A DNA stretch of 64,000 nt, taken from positions 209,193,359 to 209,257,358 of the forward strand of contig NC_053390.1 of the NCBI RefSeq assembly GCF_905171765.1, written 5' to 3'. Below the pieces are notes generated by a model. The model did not search any database and had not been told where the DNA came from. It worked only from the letters and a program-made list of their open reading frames with translations. This document shows positions 1 to 10,133 of the stretch, in pieces (position 1 is the first letter of the stretch; each line of letters starts with the position of its first letter). The position numbers were made by a program, and so were the translations under genes. This DNA comes from Bufo bufo. Its lineage: Eukaryota > Chordata > Amphibia > Anura > Bufonidae.

Positions 1-337
1 CCCTCATATCACCCTCATGGAGTCTGTTTCTGACCGTTTGAGCAGACACATGCACATTTGTGGCCTGCTGGAGGTCATTTTGCAGGGCTCTGGCAGTGCT
101 CCTCCTGTTCCTCCTTGCACAAAGGCGGAGGTAGCAGTCCTGCTGCTGGGTTGTTGCCCTCCTACGGCCTCCTCCACATCTCCTGATGTACTGGCCTGTC
201 TCCTGGTAGCGCCTCCATGCTCTGGACACTACGCTGACAGACACAGCAAACCTTCTTGCCACAGCTCGCATTGATGTGCCATCCTGGATAAGCTGCACTA
301 CCTGAGCCACTTGTGTGGGTTGTAGACTCCGTCTCAT
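1..337 (-). CDS. Tc1-like transposase, N-terminal part (partial)
   Basis: The frame is open on the minus strand for about 112 codons from an ATG at 337 down to the window edge. It starts [14 protein letters not shown] and holds two helix-turn-helix-like stretches: one around '[19 protein letters not shown]' and one around '[15 protein letters not shown]'. This is the paired-like DNA-binding region that recognises the terminal repeats. The DDE catalytic domain would follow beyond the edge, so activity cannot be judged. The ATG is the first in frame after the non-coding terminal region. No frameshift or stop is seen in the visible part. Confidence 0.8.
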   Translation of the reverse strand, partial: MRRSLQPTQVAQVVQLIQDGTSMRAVARRFAVSVSVVSRAWRRYQETGQYIRRCGGGRRRATTQQQDCYLRLCARRNRRSTARALQNDLQQATNVHVSAQTVRNRLHEGDMR

Positions 338-630
338 GCTACCACTAGAGCACCGCCAGCATTCAAAAGTGACCAAAACATCAGCCAGGAAGCATAGGAA
401 CGGAGAAGTGGTCTGTGGTCACCACCTGCAGAACCACTCCTTTATTGGGGGTGTCTTGCTAATTGCCTATAATTTCTACCTGTTGTCTATCCCATTTGCA
501 CAACAGCATGTGAAATTGATTGTCACTCAGTGTTGCTTCCTAAGTGGACAGTTTGATTTCACAGAAGTGTGATTGACTTGGAGTTACATAGTGTTGTTTA
601 AGTGTTCCCTTTATTTTTTTGAGCAGTGTA
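1..630 (-). mobile_element. Tc1/mariner-like element, 5' half, cut by window edge
   Basis: The right boundary is a Tc1-type terminus reading 'tttttttgagcagtgta', ending in the TA expected for this superfamily. The transposase start lies about 290 bp inside it on the minus strand. The rest of the element, including the catalytic domain and other terminus, lies beyond the left edge. It sits in intron 6 of the P2X gene. Confidence 0.85.
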
Positions 631-917
631 CTTTTAATTACAGTTAATACATTTTTAATCCCATCAATGGATTCCTACTTGCTGTATTTATTTAAAACGT
701 ATAATGTATTAGAATATAAAAAGGATATGTCGCACTAGAGTGGTCGGGGAACAACGTAAGGTGCACCCACTCGCAGATCACCAAATCTGAAAGGGGTTGT
801 AGTATTGAATAAAAAACAGAGGGGCACTCTCTAAAGCAATGGGAGCAGTGGATATTGGTACATGAGGAATTTTTATTTAATATCTAAAATACGTTATTCA
901 CAGTAGTGTTTGAATAT
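631..917. other. Intron 6 stretch, no gene seen
   Basis: AT-rich DNA with no convincing coding potential. It contains 'gtataatgtattag', which recurs beside the right arm of the next inverted repeat, so it may be an outer flank of the same repeat unit. Confidence 0.4.
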
Positions 918-1477
918 TTCCCAATAATAATTCCATATATTTATATATTAGCATAAATGGTACATACTCAAACGACATTCTAATGGATCCTAGGTAAAAT
1001 ACACTTGGTAGTCCATCAATAAAAACTTCGCCTCCAAGAAATATCAAAAAGATTTTAAAAGCTCTGAGTATCCACAAAATAGAGTTCAGATCGAACTGTC
1101 TACTATAAGATCGAACTGTCTACGATAATTTAGCGATCGCTTTTAGAAAATTACAGCGGGACACCGCTGTCTCAGCCTAAAAAGTGGGACGCCGCTGTCT
1201 CAGCCTAAAGAGCGGGACGCTGCTCTTTGTATAGCTATCATTAATCGAGACCTGAAACTGGAGTCCAAATGTTAAAACCTTAACTGCACTCTATTTTGTG
1301 GATACTCAGAGCTTTTAAAATCTTTTTGATATTTCTTGGAGGCGAAGTTTTTATTGATGGACTACCAAGTTTTTATTGATGGACTACCAAGTGTATTTTA
1401 CCTAGGATCCATTAGAATGTCGTTTTAGTATGTACCATTTATGCTAATATATAAATCTATGGAATTATTATTGGGAA
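918..1477. repeat. Long inverted (fold-back) repeat
   Basis: About 168 bp from 918 ('ttcccaataataattcc') recur in reverse complement ending at 1477 ('ggaattattattgggaa'). Shared internal blocks include 'ctaggatcc', 'ttggtagtccatcaataaaa' and 'gctctgagtatccacaaaat'. The right arm carries an extra 22-bp tandem copy ('tttttattgatggactacca' plus 'ag') at 1348-1391. The ~200-bp centre holds short tandem repeats. Likely a non-autonomous fold-back element; superfamily unknown. Confidence 0.8.
1089..1231. repeat. Two short tandem repeats in the fold-back centre
   Basis: A 21-bp unit beginning 'gatcgaactgtctac' occurs twice. A ~25-bp unit 'gcgggacrccgctgtctcag' then occurs about two and a half times. 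The latter unit is itself nearly self-complementary (gacaccgctgtc). Confidence 0.7.
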
Positions 1478-1519
1478 GTATAATGTATTAGCATATTCCT
1501 GCATGCTAATACATTATAC
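1478..1519. repeat. 17-bp perfect inverted repeat
   Basis: Arms 'gtataatgtattagcat' and 'atgctaatacattatac' are separated by 8 bp. It abuts the right arm of the larger fold-back and may be its outer terminal structure. Confidence 0.8.
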
Positions 1520-2431
1520 ACCATGTCATTGCTGGTGCCTTTTCCTATATTGCAAAAGCATGGCCACTACTGCTGGACTGTAGGGTGGTCGTAACCCCAG
1601 GATCTGAGCAGTGTATAATGCAATGAAAAAAAAAAAATCAAGCCAGCAAAGGAAGCAATATGGACAATCACAACTTTGTCTGCATGATAAATGCCATTTG
1701 CTGAAGTGAGACAACCCCTTTAATAACTATTAGAAGCACTACGTGGTAGGGGCATTATAACTACTGGGCCACTATAGGCGAGCATGATAACTGCTGGGGT
1801 CACTATACGGACCATTATAACTACTGCAGGTATGATAGTGCATAATAACTACTAGGGGCACTTTGGGGAAAATAATTTCTACTATGGGGGCATTATTACT
1901 ATTGTGGGTACTATAGGAGACTTAGAATTATTATTGGGCACACCATGGACAGTATTACTACTAATGTAGGGACGCTAGGGGAGCATTGTCACTGTTAGTG
2001 GCACTGTTACTAATGAGGGTAGTCTGGGAGAGAATTATGACTACTGGTGGAGCTTTTGGGTTTGCTATTATTATGGGGGGGGGCTATCTGTATAGCACTA
2101 TTATTTCTGCAGTACAGTATTTGGGGCCATGGGGAGCACGGCGGGCAGAATATTGAGGGTAGAATGGGCATAGGGGCACCCAGAGGAGGAGGATGATAGA
2201 AAAATGAAGAACCTAAGATGTCTGTGTAGGAAACTCTGTAGAGAAGACACATGCCTGAGAGAAATCATCACGGTGGTCTGGCCCAAATGGAGCAGATGAG
2301 GAAAGAGATTATAAGTTATTGCAGCAGGGCCTTCTCCCCCTCTGTACCAAGCTGTTACTAAGTTCATGCTCCCTGTACTTGTGTTGTTTTATATTATGTC
2401 TAACCCCTCTTAGATGTACAGCGACAAGGAA
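1520..2431. other. Intron 6 stretch with a degenerate minisatellite
   Basis: From about 1745 to 2090 there are irregular repeats of a ~25-35 bp theme 'ggggcattataactactg'. It resembles the cleaner array near 3097-3790. The rest shows no recognised element or exon. Confidence 0.5.
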
Positions 2432-2673
2432 TTAATCCCTTAACGACCCTTGCCGTACTTATACGTCACAGCTGGACGTGACTTAAGGACCAGGGACGTA
2501 CATGTACCGCGGGCTGATTAGGCGGGGTGCAGGAGCTGCACCCGCCCGAACAGCAGCACGGATCTGGCAGTCACTGACAGTCGGGTCCCTGCTGCATACG
2601 CGAACATCGGTAAAGACACAGATGCCGGCGTATTAACGTCTTGTATCCTACGGTCAAAGAAGGGTACAGGTAC

Positions 2674-3859
2674 CAGTGGCGTACTAAGGGGGGGGGGGGC
2701 GTAGGGGGCGGTCCTCCCCAGGTGTCGGCTCTCAGGGGGGTGCCAGAAGCAATGAGAGCTTCCATCAATACAGATGAAAGCGCTCATTGCTGGAGTGCAG
2801 GGAGCTGGGTCCTGTCACTCACCGCTCAGCTCCCTGCGCTCCTCCCCTCCTTCAGGCCGGCGGCGCTCTGAATGGTGAAGCAGGGAGACCTCTCCCTGCT
2901 CCACCATTCAGCCTGCGGGCACAGATCGCGCTGCCGGCCTGTATGGGCGGAGCCTGCAGCCAGGAAATCTGCATAATCTCTACCCACACAGTGCTGCAGA
3001 GTGATCTGTGCCTGCAGGGAAGAGAGGACTGTGAGCTTCAAGAGCGGGACAAGGTGAGTAGTTACTGTGTTTTTTTTTTTGTTTTGTTTTTTAATACAGA
3101 GGGGGCACAGAGGACTTTATTACTATGGAGGGGGCATAGAGGACTTTATTACTCTGGAGGTGGCACAGAGGACATTATTTATGTGAAGGGGGCACAATGA
3201 GCATTTCTACTATGGAGGGGGCACAGAGCCAGAGGGCATTACTACAATGAAGGGGGCACAGAGAGCATTATTACTGTGAAGGGGGCACAGTGGGCATAAT
3301 TACTATGAAGGGGGAACAATGGGTATTTCTACTATGGAGGGGGCACAGAGAGAATTACTAGCACAGTGGGCATTACTACTATTAAGGGGGCCCAATGGGC
3401 ATTATTACTGTGACGGGGGAACAATAGGCAATATTACTATGAAGGGTGCACAGTGGGCATTATTACTATAAAGGGGGCACAATAGGGATTATTATTATGA
3501 AGGGGACACAATGGGGATTATTACTATAAAGGGGGCACAATGGGGATTATTACTGTGAAGGGGGCACAATGGGGATTATTACTGTGAAGGGCGCACAAAG
3601 AGGGCATTACAACTGTGAAAGGGGCACAGAGAGGGCATAACTACTGTGAGGGGGGCACAGAGAGGGCATAACTACTGTGAGGGGGGCACAATGTGGGCAT
3701 AACTACTGTGAGGCGGCACACATCTGTACAAAACTACTGTGAAGGTTGTACAATGAGGGCAATACTACTGTGAGGGGGGTACAATTTTTTTAAAATATTG
3801 GGGGGGGGGGGCAGTGAAAGGACCCGCCCTGCGTGCCAAACATACTAGGCACGCCACTG
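2674..3859. mobile_element. Non-autonomous hAT-like element with internal minisatellite
   Basis: The left end reads CAGTGGCGTACTA and the right end, reverse-complemented, reads CAGTGGCGTGCCTA. Termini of the form CAGTGGCG are typical of hAT elements. The left third is GC-rich and has a hairpin ('gaagcagggagacctctccc'). The right two thirds are a ~30-bp minisatellite. No transposase is present. No 8-bp duplication flanks this span; a closer match is found if the element extends to 4499. Confidence 0.6.
3097..3790 (+). repeat. ~30-bp G-rich minisatellite
   Basis: Roughly 20 imperfect copies of a unit like 'gggggcacagaggacattat' followed by 'tactatgaag'. Copies differ mainly in two or three positions (gaggac, gtgggc, atgggg). 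It is internal to the hAT-like element. Confidence 0.85.
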
Positions 3860-4419
3860 CTTTCAAGTACTATCGGTATGAAAACGACAACATAGTGTTT
3901 CAGCAGGACAACGACCCGAAGCATACATGGAGATGGTTCAAGGACAATGAAGGAGAGGTTCTGGATTGGCCCCCACAGTCGCGACCTTAACCCAATTGAT
4001 TACTTGTGGTTAAAGTTGAAAAAAAAGCTGTATTCGTACCCAAGTGAGTCGACCAGTATGCACCAACACTGGGAACGTGTAGAAGAGACATGGGAACAGA
4101 TTTTGGTCAAGACATGCTTGAATCTGATTGAGAGCATGCCCAGAAGGATTAAGGTAGTGTTGAAATTCAAAGGTGGATTTACAAAATACTAACAAAATAA
4201 TAAAAACTAAAATGTAGAATTTTAGGAGCAAAACAGTAACAATGCAGTTACTTGACAAGAATCTGCAAGACTAATGATATGCTAAATAGTTGCAAGTCCA
4301 ATTTATGTATGAGATAGCCAAGATGTTTGTCTATAAAATGAAGGGGAGTAGTGGATGGTGAAATATAGATCCTAAAAGTCAAAAAGTTCAAAACATCGTT
4401 ACTCTTTTGCTCGTTAGTG
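3860..4419 (+). pseudogene. Tc1-like transposase, C-terminal fragment
   Basis: The frame beginning near 3862 reads through a second catalytic-aspartate motif, QQDNDPKHT, then shifts by one base near 3980 into the frame with 'SRDLNPIDYLW' and the C-terminus 'GGFTKY'. In Tc1 proteins the last block is NPIENLW, so the third catalytic glutamate is replaced by aspartate (NPID). Non-coding sequence follows to a terminus 'ttttgctcgttagtgta', where a TA closes the element. The 5' half is absent; the fragment begins exactly at the end of the hAT-like element. Dead copy. Confidence 0.8.
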
Positions 4420-4437
4420 TAAACGCTGCTATCAAAG

Positions 4438-4499
4438 GATTGGGGGGGTGCCAAAGAAAGGACCTGCATCGGGTGCCAAACACCCTAGGCACGCCACTG
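4438..4499. repeat. Second copy of the hAT-like right terminus
   Basis: About 60 bp matching 3801-3859, both ending 'ctaggcacgccactg'. The two copies bracket the Tc1 fragment. The 8 bases left of 2674 (acaggtac) and right of 4499 (acgggtgc) agree at six positions, so the true outer hAT insertion may be 2674-4499. Confidence 0.65.
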
Positions 4500-5265
4500 A
4501 CGGGTGCCCTCTGCATCTCCATCGGGTCCCCGCACTGCAGTGGCGGGGACCCGATGGCAGAGAAGGCAAGTCTGATGCCTTCCATAGGTATCGGGGCTTG
4601 CCTCCTACGGAAGCCTGTGAGATTTAAAAAAAAAGTAAAAAAATAAAATTTTCAATTATGTTTTTCATAATAAAAATAATTGTTTCAAGTAAAAAAAATA
4701 ATAATACAATTTCCCAAAAGAAAAAGAAAAAAAAAAAAAAAGAAGAAAACCAGACACATTGGGTATTGCCACGTCCGTAACAATCGGCTCTAAAAAAAAA
4801 AAATCACATGATCCACCCCCTCACCTGAACACCATAGAAAAAATAAAATCTGTGTTAAAACAACCATTTTTCTTGTCACCTTACATCACAAAAAGTGGAA
4901 CACCATGCGATCAAAAAGGCATATGCTCCCCAAAATAGTACCAATTAAACCGTCACCTCATCCCGCAAAAAATGAGCCCCTACATAAAACAATCGGGCAA
5001 AAAATAAAAAAACTATGGCTCTCAGAATATGGAGACACTAAAACATGATTTTTTTTTTGTTTCAAAAATGTTTTTATTGTATTAAAAGTGAAAAAAAATA
5101 ACAAAAGTACACATATTAGGTATCTCCGTGTCCGTAACAACCGGTCTATTAAAATATCACATGACCTAATCCCTCAGATGAACACGGTGTGAAAAAAGCA
5201 ATTTTTTGTCACCTTACATCACAAAAAATAAAAAAGCTATGGCACTCAGAATATGGAGACACTAA

Positions 5266-6380
5266 GGGCTCATGCACACGACAGTATTTTGCGTTCAGTA
5301 TACTGGCCGTTTTTTGAGTTCAGTATGCAGTATGCAGTATGCGGAACATATACTGAACCATCAGGACCCCCTGACGAAGGCACGCCGAAACGCGCATTGG
5401 GGTAGCGCCATCCTGGGTTGTTCTACACACGGTCAGCTTTAGGTGAGCTTTGGTCGCAGTTACCTCCACGGTTTCTGGACTTTGGTGTCTCTTTACACCT
5501 GGTCTTCATTCATTTTGGTTTGTTGTTTATTCTTTATTATTTATCATTATTTTTTACTTCTCTAGCTTTTTGCTTAAACATACCATGCTTTACTGCCGTG
5601 GTTGGTCTCCAGCTGACCTCTCACTCATCTATATACTTTTGTATGTACTTGGTTCATAGGCTGGTCATTGTACCGAGTATTTCCCTATGACCGTTATATA
5701 TATATCCATGTACTTTTGACCTGTGTGTTCTCCCAGGGTGGCGCCCTTTCCTTTTTCCTCTGCTCCCATTTATCTTGTCTATGGCATCACATGTATGTAC
5801 TTTTAATCATGTTTCTATACAATTAAATAAAATATTTATTTTTTAGTACGTTGAGCTCCTTTTTGTTTGTTTTTTCGCTCGGGAGCTTGTACCGAGTTAT
5901 CCTCCACGGGTGGCCACTGTGGCTATACTGGGCGGGCACTGTCCTTCTTTTTCCCTCGGGACACCCGGGGTCGCTTTTGTTTTTCTCATTAATTTCAATG
6001 GTTCAGCAAAAAAAACTGAAGTGTCTCCGTGTGCATTCCGTTTCAGTATTTCCGTACCGTGAAAAGATAGAACATGTCCTATTCTAGTCCGCAAATCACG
6101 GTGCTTGGCTCCATTCAAGTCAATGGGTCCGCAAAAAAAACTGAACACATACGGAAATGCATCCGTATGTCTTCCGTATCTGTTCCGTTTTTGCTGAACC
6201 ATCTATTGAAAATGTTATGCCCAGCCCAATGTTTTCTATGTAATTACTGTATAATGTATATGGCATACGGAAAAACAGAACGGAAAAACGGAAAGGAAAC
6301 AGAAACACAACGGAACAACGGATCCGTAAAAAACGGGCCGCAAAACACAGAAAAAGCCATACGGTCGTGTGCATGAGCCC
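5266..6380. mobile_element. PIF/Harbinger-like MITE (TSD TAA)
   Basis: Terminal inverted repeats 'gggctcatgcacacgac' and 'gtcgtgtgcatgagccc' are perfect over 17 bp and flanked by TAA on both sides. A 3-bp TWA duplication with GGG-starting ends is the signature of PIF/Harbinger. The subterminal parts hold the recurring motifs 'aatgggtccgcaaaaaaa' and 'agaacatgtcctatt'. The centre is occupied by an unrelated repeat. Confidence 0.8.
5359..5985. repeat. Unassigned insert with CCTGACGAAG...CGAAACGCG motif
   Basis: The insert begins 'accccctgacgaaggcacg' followed by 'ccgaaacgcgcattggggt'. It contains T-rich text and ends in 'aattaaataaaatatttatt' plus a GC-rich tail. Similar 'cgaaacgcg' motifs are frequent in amphibian repeats. 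The class cannot be decided from the sequence. No coding frame is convincing. Confidence 0.4.
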
Positions 6381-7864
6381 TAAAACATGATATTTTTTTT
6401 GTTTCAAAAATGCATTTATTGTGTAAAACTGAAATAAATAAAAAAAAAGTAGACATATTAAGTATTGCCGCGTCCATAACAATCTGCTGTATAAAAATAT
6501 TACATGACCTAACCCCTCAGGGGAACACCGTAAAAAAAAAAAATATTAAACTGTCAAAAAAGCCATTTTTTGTCACCTTATATCACAAAAAGTGTAATAC
6601 CAAGCGATCAAAAAGTCATATGCACCCTAAAATAGTGCCAATTAAACCGTCATCTCAGACTGAAAAAAATTAGCCCTTACATAAGACAGTCGCCCAAAAA
6701 ATAAAAAATAAACTATGGCTTTCAGAATATGGAGACACAAAAAAAATCATTAAAAAAAATGCTTTATTATGTAAAACTGAAACAAACAACCAAAAAAAGT
6801 AGTCATATTTTGTATTATCGCGTCCGTATCAACCTGCTATATAAAAATAGCACATGATCTACCCTGTCAGATGAATGTTGTAAAAAAAAAATATAAAAAC
6901 AGTGCCAAAACAGCCATTTTTTGGTTACCTTGCCTCCAAAAAAAAGTAAAATAGAGCAATTAAAAACCATATGTACCCCAAAATAGTACCGATATAACTG
7001 GCACCTTATCCCCTAGTTTCCAAAATGGGGTCACTTTTTGGGAGTTTCTACTGTAAGGGTGCATCAAATGGGACATGGCTTCAGCAAAATCTGCCTTCCA
7101 AAAACCATGCAGCACTCCTTTTCTTCTGCGCCCTGCCGTGTGCCCTTACATCAGTTTACGACCACATGTGGGGTGTTTCTGTAAACCGCAAATTCAGGGT
7201 AATAAATATTGAGTTTTGTTTGGCTGTTAACCCTCGATGTGTTAAAGGAAAAAAAAATGATTAAAATTGAAAATCTGCCAAAAAAGTGAAATTTTGAAAT
7301 TTACAAAGTTTGTAAAATCTGTTTTGAGTAACTTGAGGGGTGTAGTTTCTACAATGGGGTCATTTTTGGGGGGTTTCCACTATGTAAGCCCCACAAAGTG
7401 ACTTCAGACCTGAACTGGTCCTTAAAAAGTGAGTTTTGGAAATTTTCTTAAAATTTTAAGAATTGTTTATAAAATTATAAGCCTTCTAACGTTCTAAAAA
7501 AATAAAATGATATTTACAAAATGATGCCAACATAAAGTAGACATATGGGGAATGTTAAGAAATAAATATTTTATGAGGTATCACTTTCTGTTTTAAAAGC
7601 AGAGAAATTGAAATTTTGAAAACTGTGTATTTTTTTAAATTTTTTGTAAATTTTGGATTATTTTATAAATAAAGGTGAAATATATAGACACAAATTTACC
7701 ACTGTCATGAAGTACAATGTGTCACGAGAAAACAATCTCAGAATGGCTTGGATAAGTTAATTACCACATAAGTTATTGCCACATAAAGTGACACATGTCA
7801 GATTTGCAAAATTAGGCTCTGTCAGGGAGGGGGTAAATGGCTCGGATGTATGTGAAGTGGTTAA

Positions 7865-8050
7865 AGAACAGCATGTTTTCAAGGGAAAAAGCCAGACTTG
7901 TTGCCACAAAAACCAGACAGACTGACCTTTTGGATGTCTGGTTTAGCCATGTTGCTATATCTGAAAACCTGTTTTTGTCTGGAAAAACTGCTGTGTCATT
8001 GCCATTGAGTATCACTGAAGCTCCAATGCAAGTCTATGTAAGACGGGAGT
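7865..8050. other. Short unassigned intronic spacer
   Basis: No coding or repeat structure recognised. It contains a short inverted echo around 'ccagacttgttgccacaaaa' and 'ggatgtctggtt'. Confidence 0.3.
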
Positions 8051-8620
8051 TGTAACATTGTATTTATTTTTGCTGAGTTTCTCCTCTCCACCCTCACCAC
8101 TAGATGGTTCTAGTTTGGCCAGAAACTGTATATAGTTAGAGCAGTCAGAGCCCCTAGTGTTCTGCGGTTAGGGAACAGTGCTTAGAAGAGGAGACTCGCC
8201 AGACTATTGAATTACCAGAAGAAGACAATGAGACAGGGATACTCTGCCACAGACCCTGGATCACCAACCTTTGGCCAGGGTACCAGCTTTCCCAGAGAGA
8301 GAGGGACAGCTAGCTCAGTCCTTTCCTCAGCATCAAACCCTTCTTCTGCCAGGGAGGAGACTAGAAAAACCAGCCCTATGCCTCACCTGTATTGTTTTGC
8401 ACCTGAATTCATCCAGTAAATAAGCACACTGGTTTACTGCAGACCCTGACTCTCTGGACTTATCTCCCATTGGGGTTCACCATGCCTTACCACCTATTCC
8501 GGAGAACAGCAACACGTGGTGACACCTCGATGGTGTCCAGAGGCCCCAGCATAGCGTTTGTGCCATCCCAAACCCGGCCACTGCAGGTAAAGTTAGAGGC
8601 GTGGCTTAGTGCAAGAAAAA
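8051..8620 (+). mobile_element. Possible LTR plus leader fragment of a retroelement
   Basis: The span starts TGTAACATTG and contains 'actgtatatagttagagcag' (TATA-like). It also has an 'agtaaataagcac' polyadenylation-like site and a candidate LTR end at 'agcaaca' (8514). Then follow 'tggtgacacctcgatgg', shaped like a primer-binding site, and 'ctgcaggtaaag', shaped like a splice donor. No gag or pol follows and no second LTR is seen. All of this is pattern-based. Confidence 0.3.
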
Positions 8621-8879
8621 TGTGCCATGGTATGTGCGCTGCTGATAACAGCCCTTGTTAACCAGGATAAGGGTTATAAAACAGAAATTTTAGCATTACA
8701 TTGCCAGTTATAATACACAAAATTCTTCTGAAATCAGTATCCACACTGTCAGTAAGTAATGGTGCTACATGTCATCGGTCAGTAATAGCATTCATTCAAT
8801 ATAAAGGAAATCCACAGTGCTCACCATAAACAATAGCGTAAAACTTTATTTTTAGGTAATACATGCGAGGCAGACACAT
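8621..8879. other. Intron 6 spacer
   Basis: No exon or recognised repeat seen. Confidence 0.3.
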
Positions 8880-9184
8880 AGGGAGTCATTTATTATACTG
8901 AAATACGCCTATATTAGGCGCATTTCATGCGCAGCTGGCGGCATAATGGTAAATTGCGCTATCTGCAACTTTTCCCAGCTCACACCAGGGCTAAAATTGC
9001 AGCTGGGGAAGGGGACAGGCCGGCAGGCCTGTCTCATTTACCATTTTATACGCCTTTTTTAGGTGTAGTAAAAGGTCTAAATGTAAGACAGCTTGGAAGC
9101 TGTCTTATGTTTAGAAGTGGTGCTGGATCCTCCTCCAGCTATGGGGATTTATTTTAGATGCCGATCTTAATAAATGTGCCCCAT
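8880..9184. mobile_element. Fold-back MITE ('gtcatttatta...taataaatgtgcccc')
   Basis: Ends 'gggagtcatttattata' and 'cttaataaatgtgcccc' are imperfect inverted repeats. Internal palindromes include 'ggccggcaggcct' and 'gtaagacagcttggaagctg'. It belongs with the element at 12190-12538, which has the same type of ends. Superfamily uncertain. Confidence 0.55.
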
Positions 9185-9252
9185 AAAGATCAGCCAGTAA
9201 CTGTTTTGTGTCCTCTGATGCTTTCTGCAGGGCAGTCTCCATGTGTATGTAC

Positions 9253-9381
9253 AGATGTAGTAGAGTTAACACACATGCTTTATGAGACGTGTTATCTAAA
9301 CACCTTCAATTGTTTTTCAATGCTAACGTGCTGAGTTAAGACATTTGCGTTAAGGGTTTGTGTGTTAATCCTGCTACATCT
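9253..9381. repeat. Imperfect hairpin, 23-bp stem
   Basis: 'agatgtagtagagttaacac' and 'gtgttaatcctgctacatct' pair with about three mismatches across an ~83-bp loop. The loop itself has a near-repeat of 'gttaa...cgtgtta'. It lies 168 bp downstream of the exon at 9549-9629, in intron 6. Confidence 0.6.
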
Positions 9382-9548
9382 GTAATAAGGCTTTCTGCTG
9401 TTGTAATGGTTATTGATGCATGTATGGCGTGTATATGATGAAAGTGTATTTATGCATGGTGTAAATGTGTCATGATGCAGCATGTCTGCCATTCCCGCTA
9501 AGTAAGGAACTTGTTAAAAATGTTAATCCCACTCCTGCTTTGACCTAC

Positions 9549-9629
9549 CTTGTATAACCAAATGCAGCAAAGTGGATTGTATTCTTAATCAAAACGGTGA
9601 AATGTTCTGCACTTGCCAAAATGGCAGGT
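9549..9629 (-). CDS. p2rx7: P2X purinoceptor 7-like, coding exon 6
   Basis: P2X7 is an ATP-gated, trimeric plasma-membrane cation channel. This 81-bp exon is read on the minus strand between acceptor 'cccttttag' and donor 'gtaggtca'. It completes a codon begun by two bases of the previous exon, encodes 26 residues including 'SAEHFTVLIKNTIHF', and leaves two bases for the next exon. In the family the motif is ENFTxxIKN. The threonine contacts ATP and the asparagine is a glycosylation site. Here the asparagine is histidine, so the sequon is lost while threonine and IKN are kept. It is separated from the preceding exon by a ~40 kb transposon-filled intron. Exon 7 is not visible to the left. The assignment rests on sequence similarity plus phase and length agreement. 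Confidence 0.9.
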
Positions 9630-9786
9630 CTAAAAGGGAACAAATGAGACATTTATTGTACACACAAATAGCTGGAAGACATACAGTTACAATATAATGG
9701 TTTTGAATGTTTCATATAATTTAGAATGTAAAAAAATATTTCAATTGTGTTCAAAGAAATTTCATGGCAGCCCCTTTTTAAAAAGC

Positions 9787-10133
9787 AACTGACGGGGAAT
9801 CTGTCAGCCCCAAAACAGCCCCCAAACTAGAGTAAACGATGTATAGGGTAAGTGAGGTATAGTGTAGTGTATAGTGACACTGAGTACGGTTATGTAATTT
9901 ATATCTTCATACTCACTTGCATTCCAACATTGTGCTCTTGCAATCCAGCAGTATAAAGCAGAGAACTCCCCCTTGAGTCCTCTGCATTATGTGTGTGAGC
10001 TCAGGAGTCCCAGTGCAATTTACTGCTTTTTTTTGAGAGTATGAAGATAAAAATTTCATAACCAGACTCAGCTTCACTTACACTATACATCGCTTAATCT
10101 AGCTTGTGGGTCTGTGTTCGGATGACAGACCAT
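9787..10133. repeat. Fold-back MITE
   Basis: Outer ends 'gacggggaatctgtcag' and 'tcggatgacagacc' and inner arms 'gatgtatagggtaagtga' / 'tcacttacactatacatc' are inverted. So are 'tatcttcatactc' / 'gagtatgaagata'. No transposase and no clear target duplication. It lies just upstream of exon 6 in intron 5. Confidence 0.65.

Larger units (their letters stand above)
2432..7864. mobile_element. Composite TTAA-flanked T-rich element
   Basis: A TTAA at 2432-2435 precedes 'tcccttaacgaccc', and 'gtatgtgaagtgg' precedes a TTAA at 7861-7864. TTAA target duplications are known for piggyBac and Kolobok elements. Recognisable own sequence is 2436-2673, 4500-5265 and 6381-7860; the last two carry repeated blocks such as 'tcagaatatggagacac' and 'ttttttgtcaccttayatca'. 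No transposase is seen in it, so it is a long non-autonomous element. It carries a hAT-like element, a Tc1 fragment and a Harbinger-like MITE as insertions. Assignment of both TTAA sites to one insertion is inference. Confidence 0.5.

Noticed and set aside
2674..3859. Claiming a clean hAT insertion with an 8-bp duplication here
   Set aside because: The flanks of this span do not match; only the wider 2674-4499 span gives a partial match.
9253..9381. Calling the hairpin a microRNA gene
   Set aside because: The loop is far too large for a typical precursor and the stem has no known seed I recognise; kept only as a low-interest finding.
1..9548. Searched for P2RX7 exon 7 (CPIFRLGD-type text) downstream of exon 6
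   Set aside because: Nothing matching on the minus strand; it probably lies left of the window.
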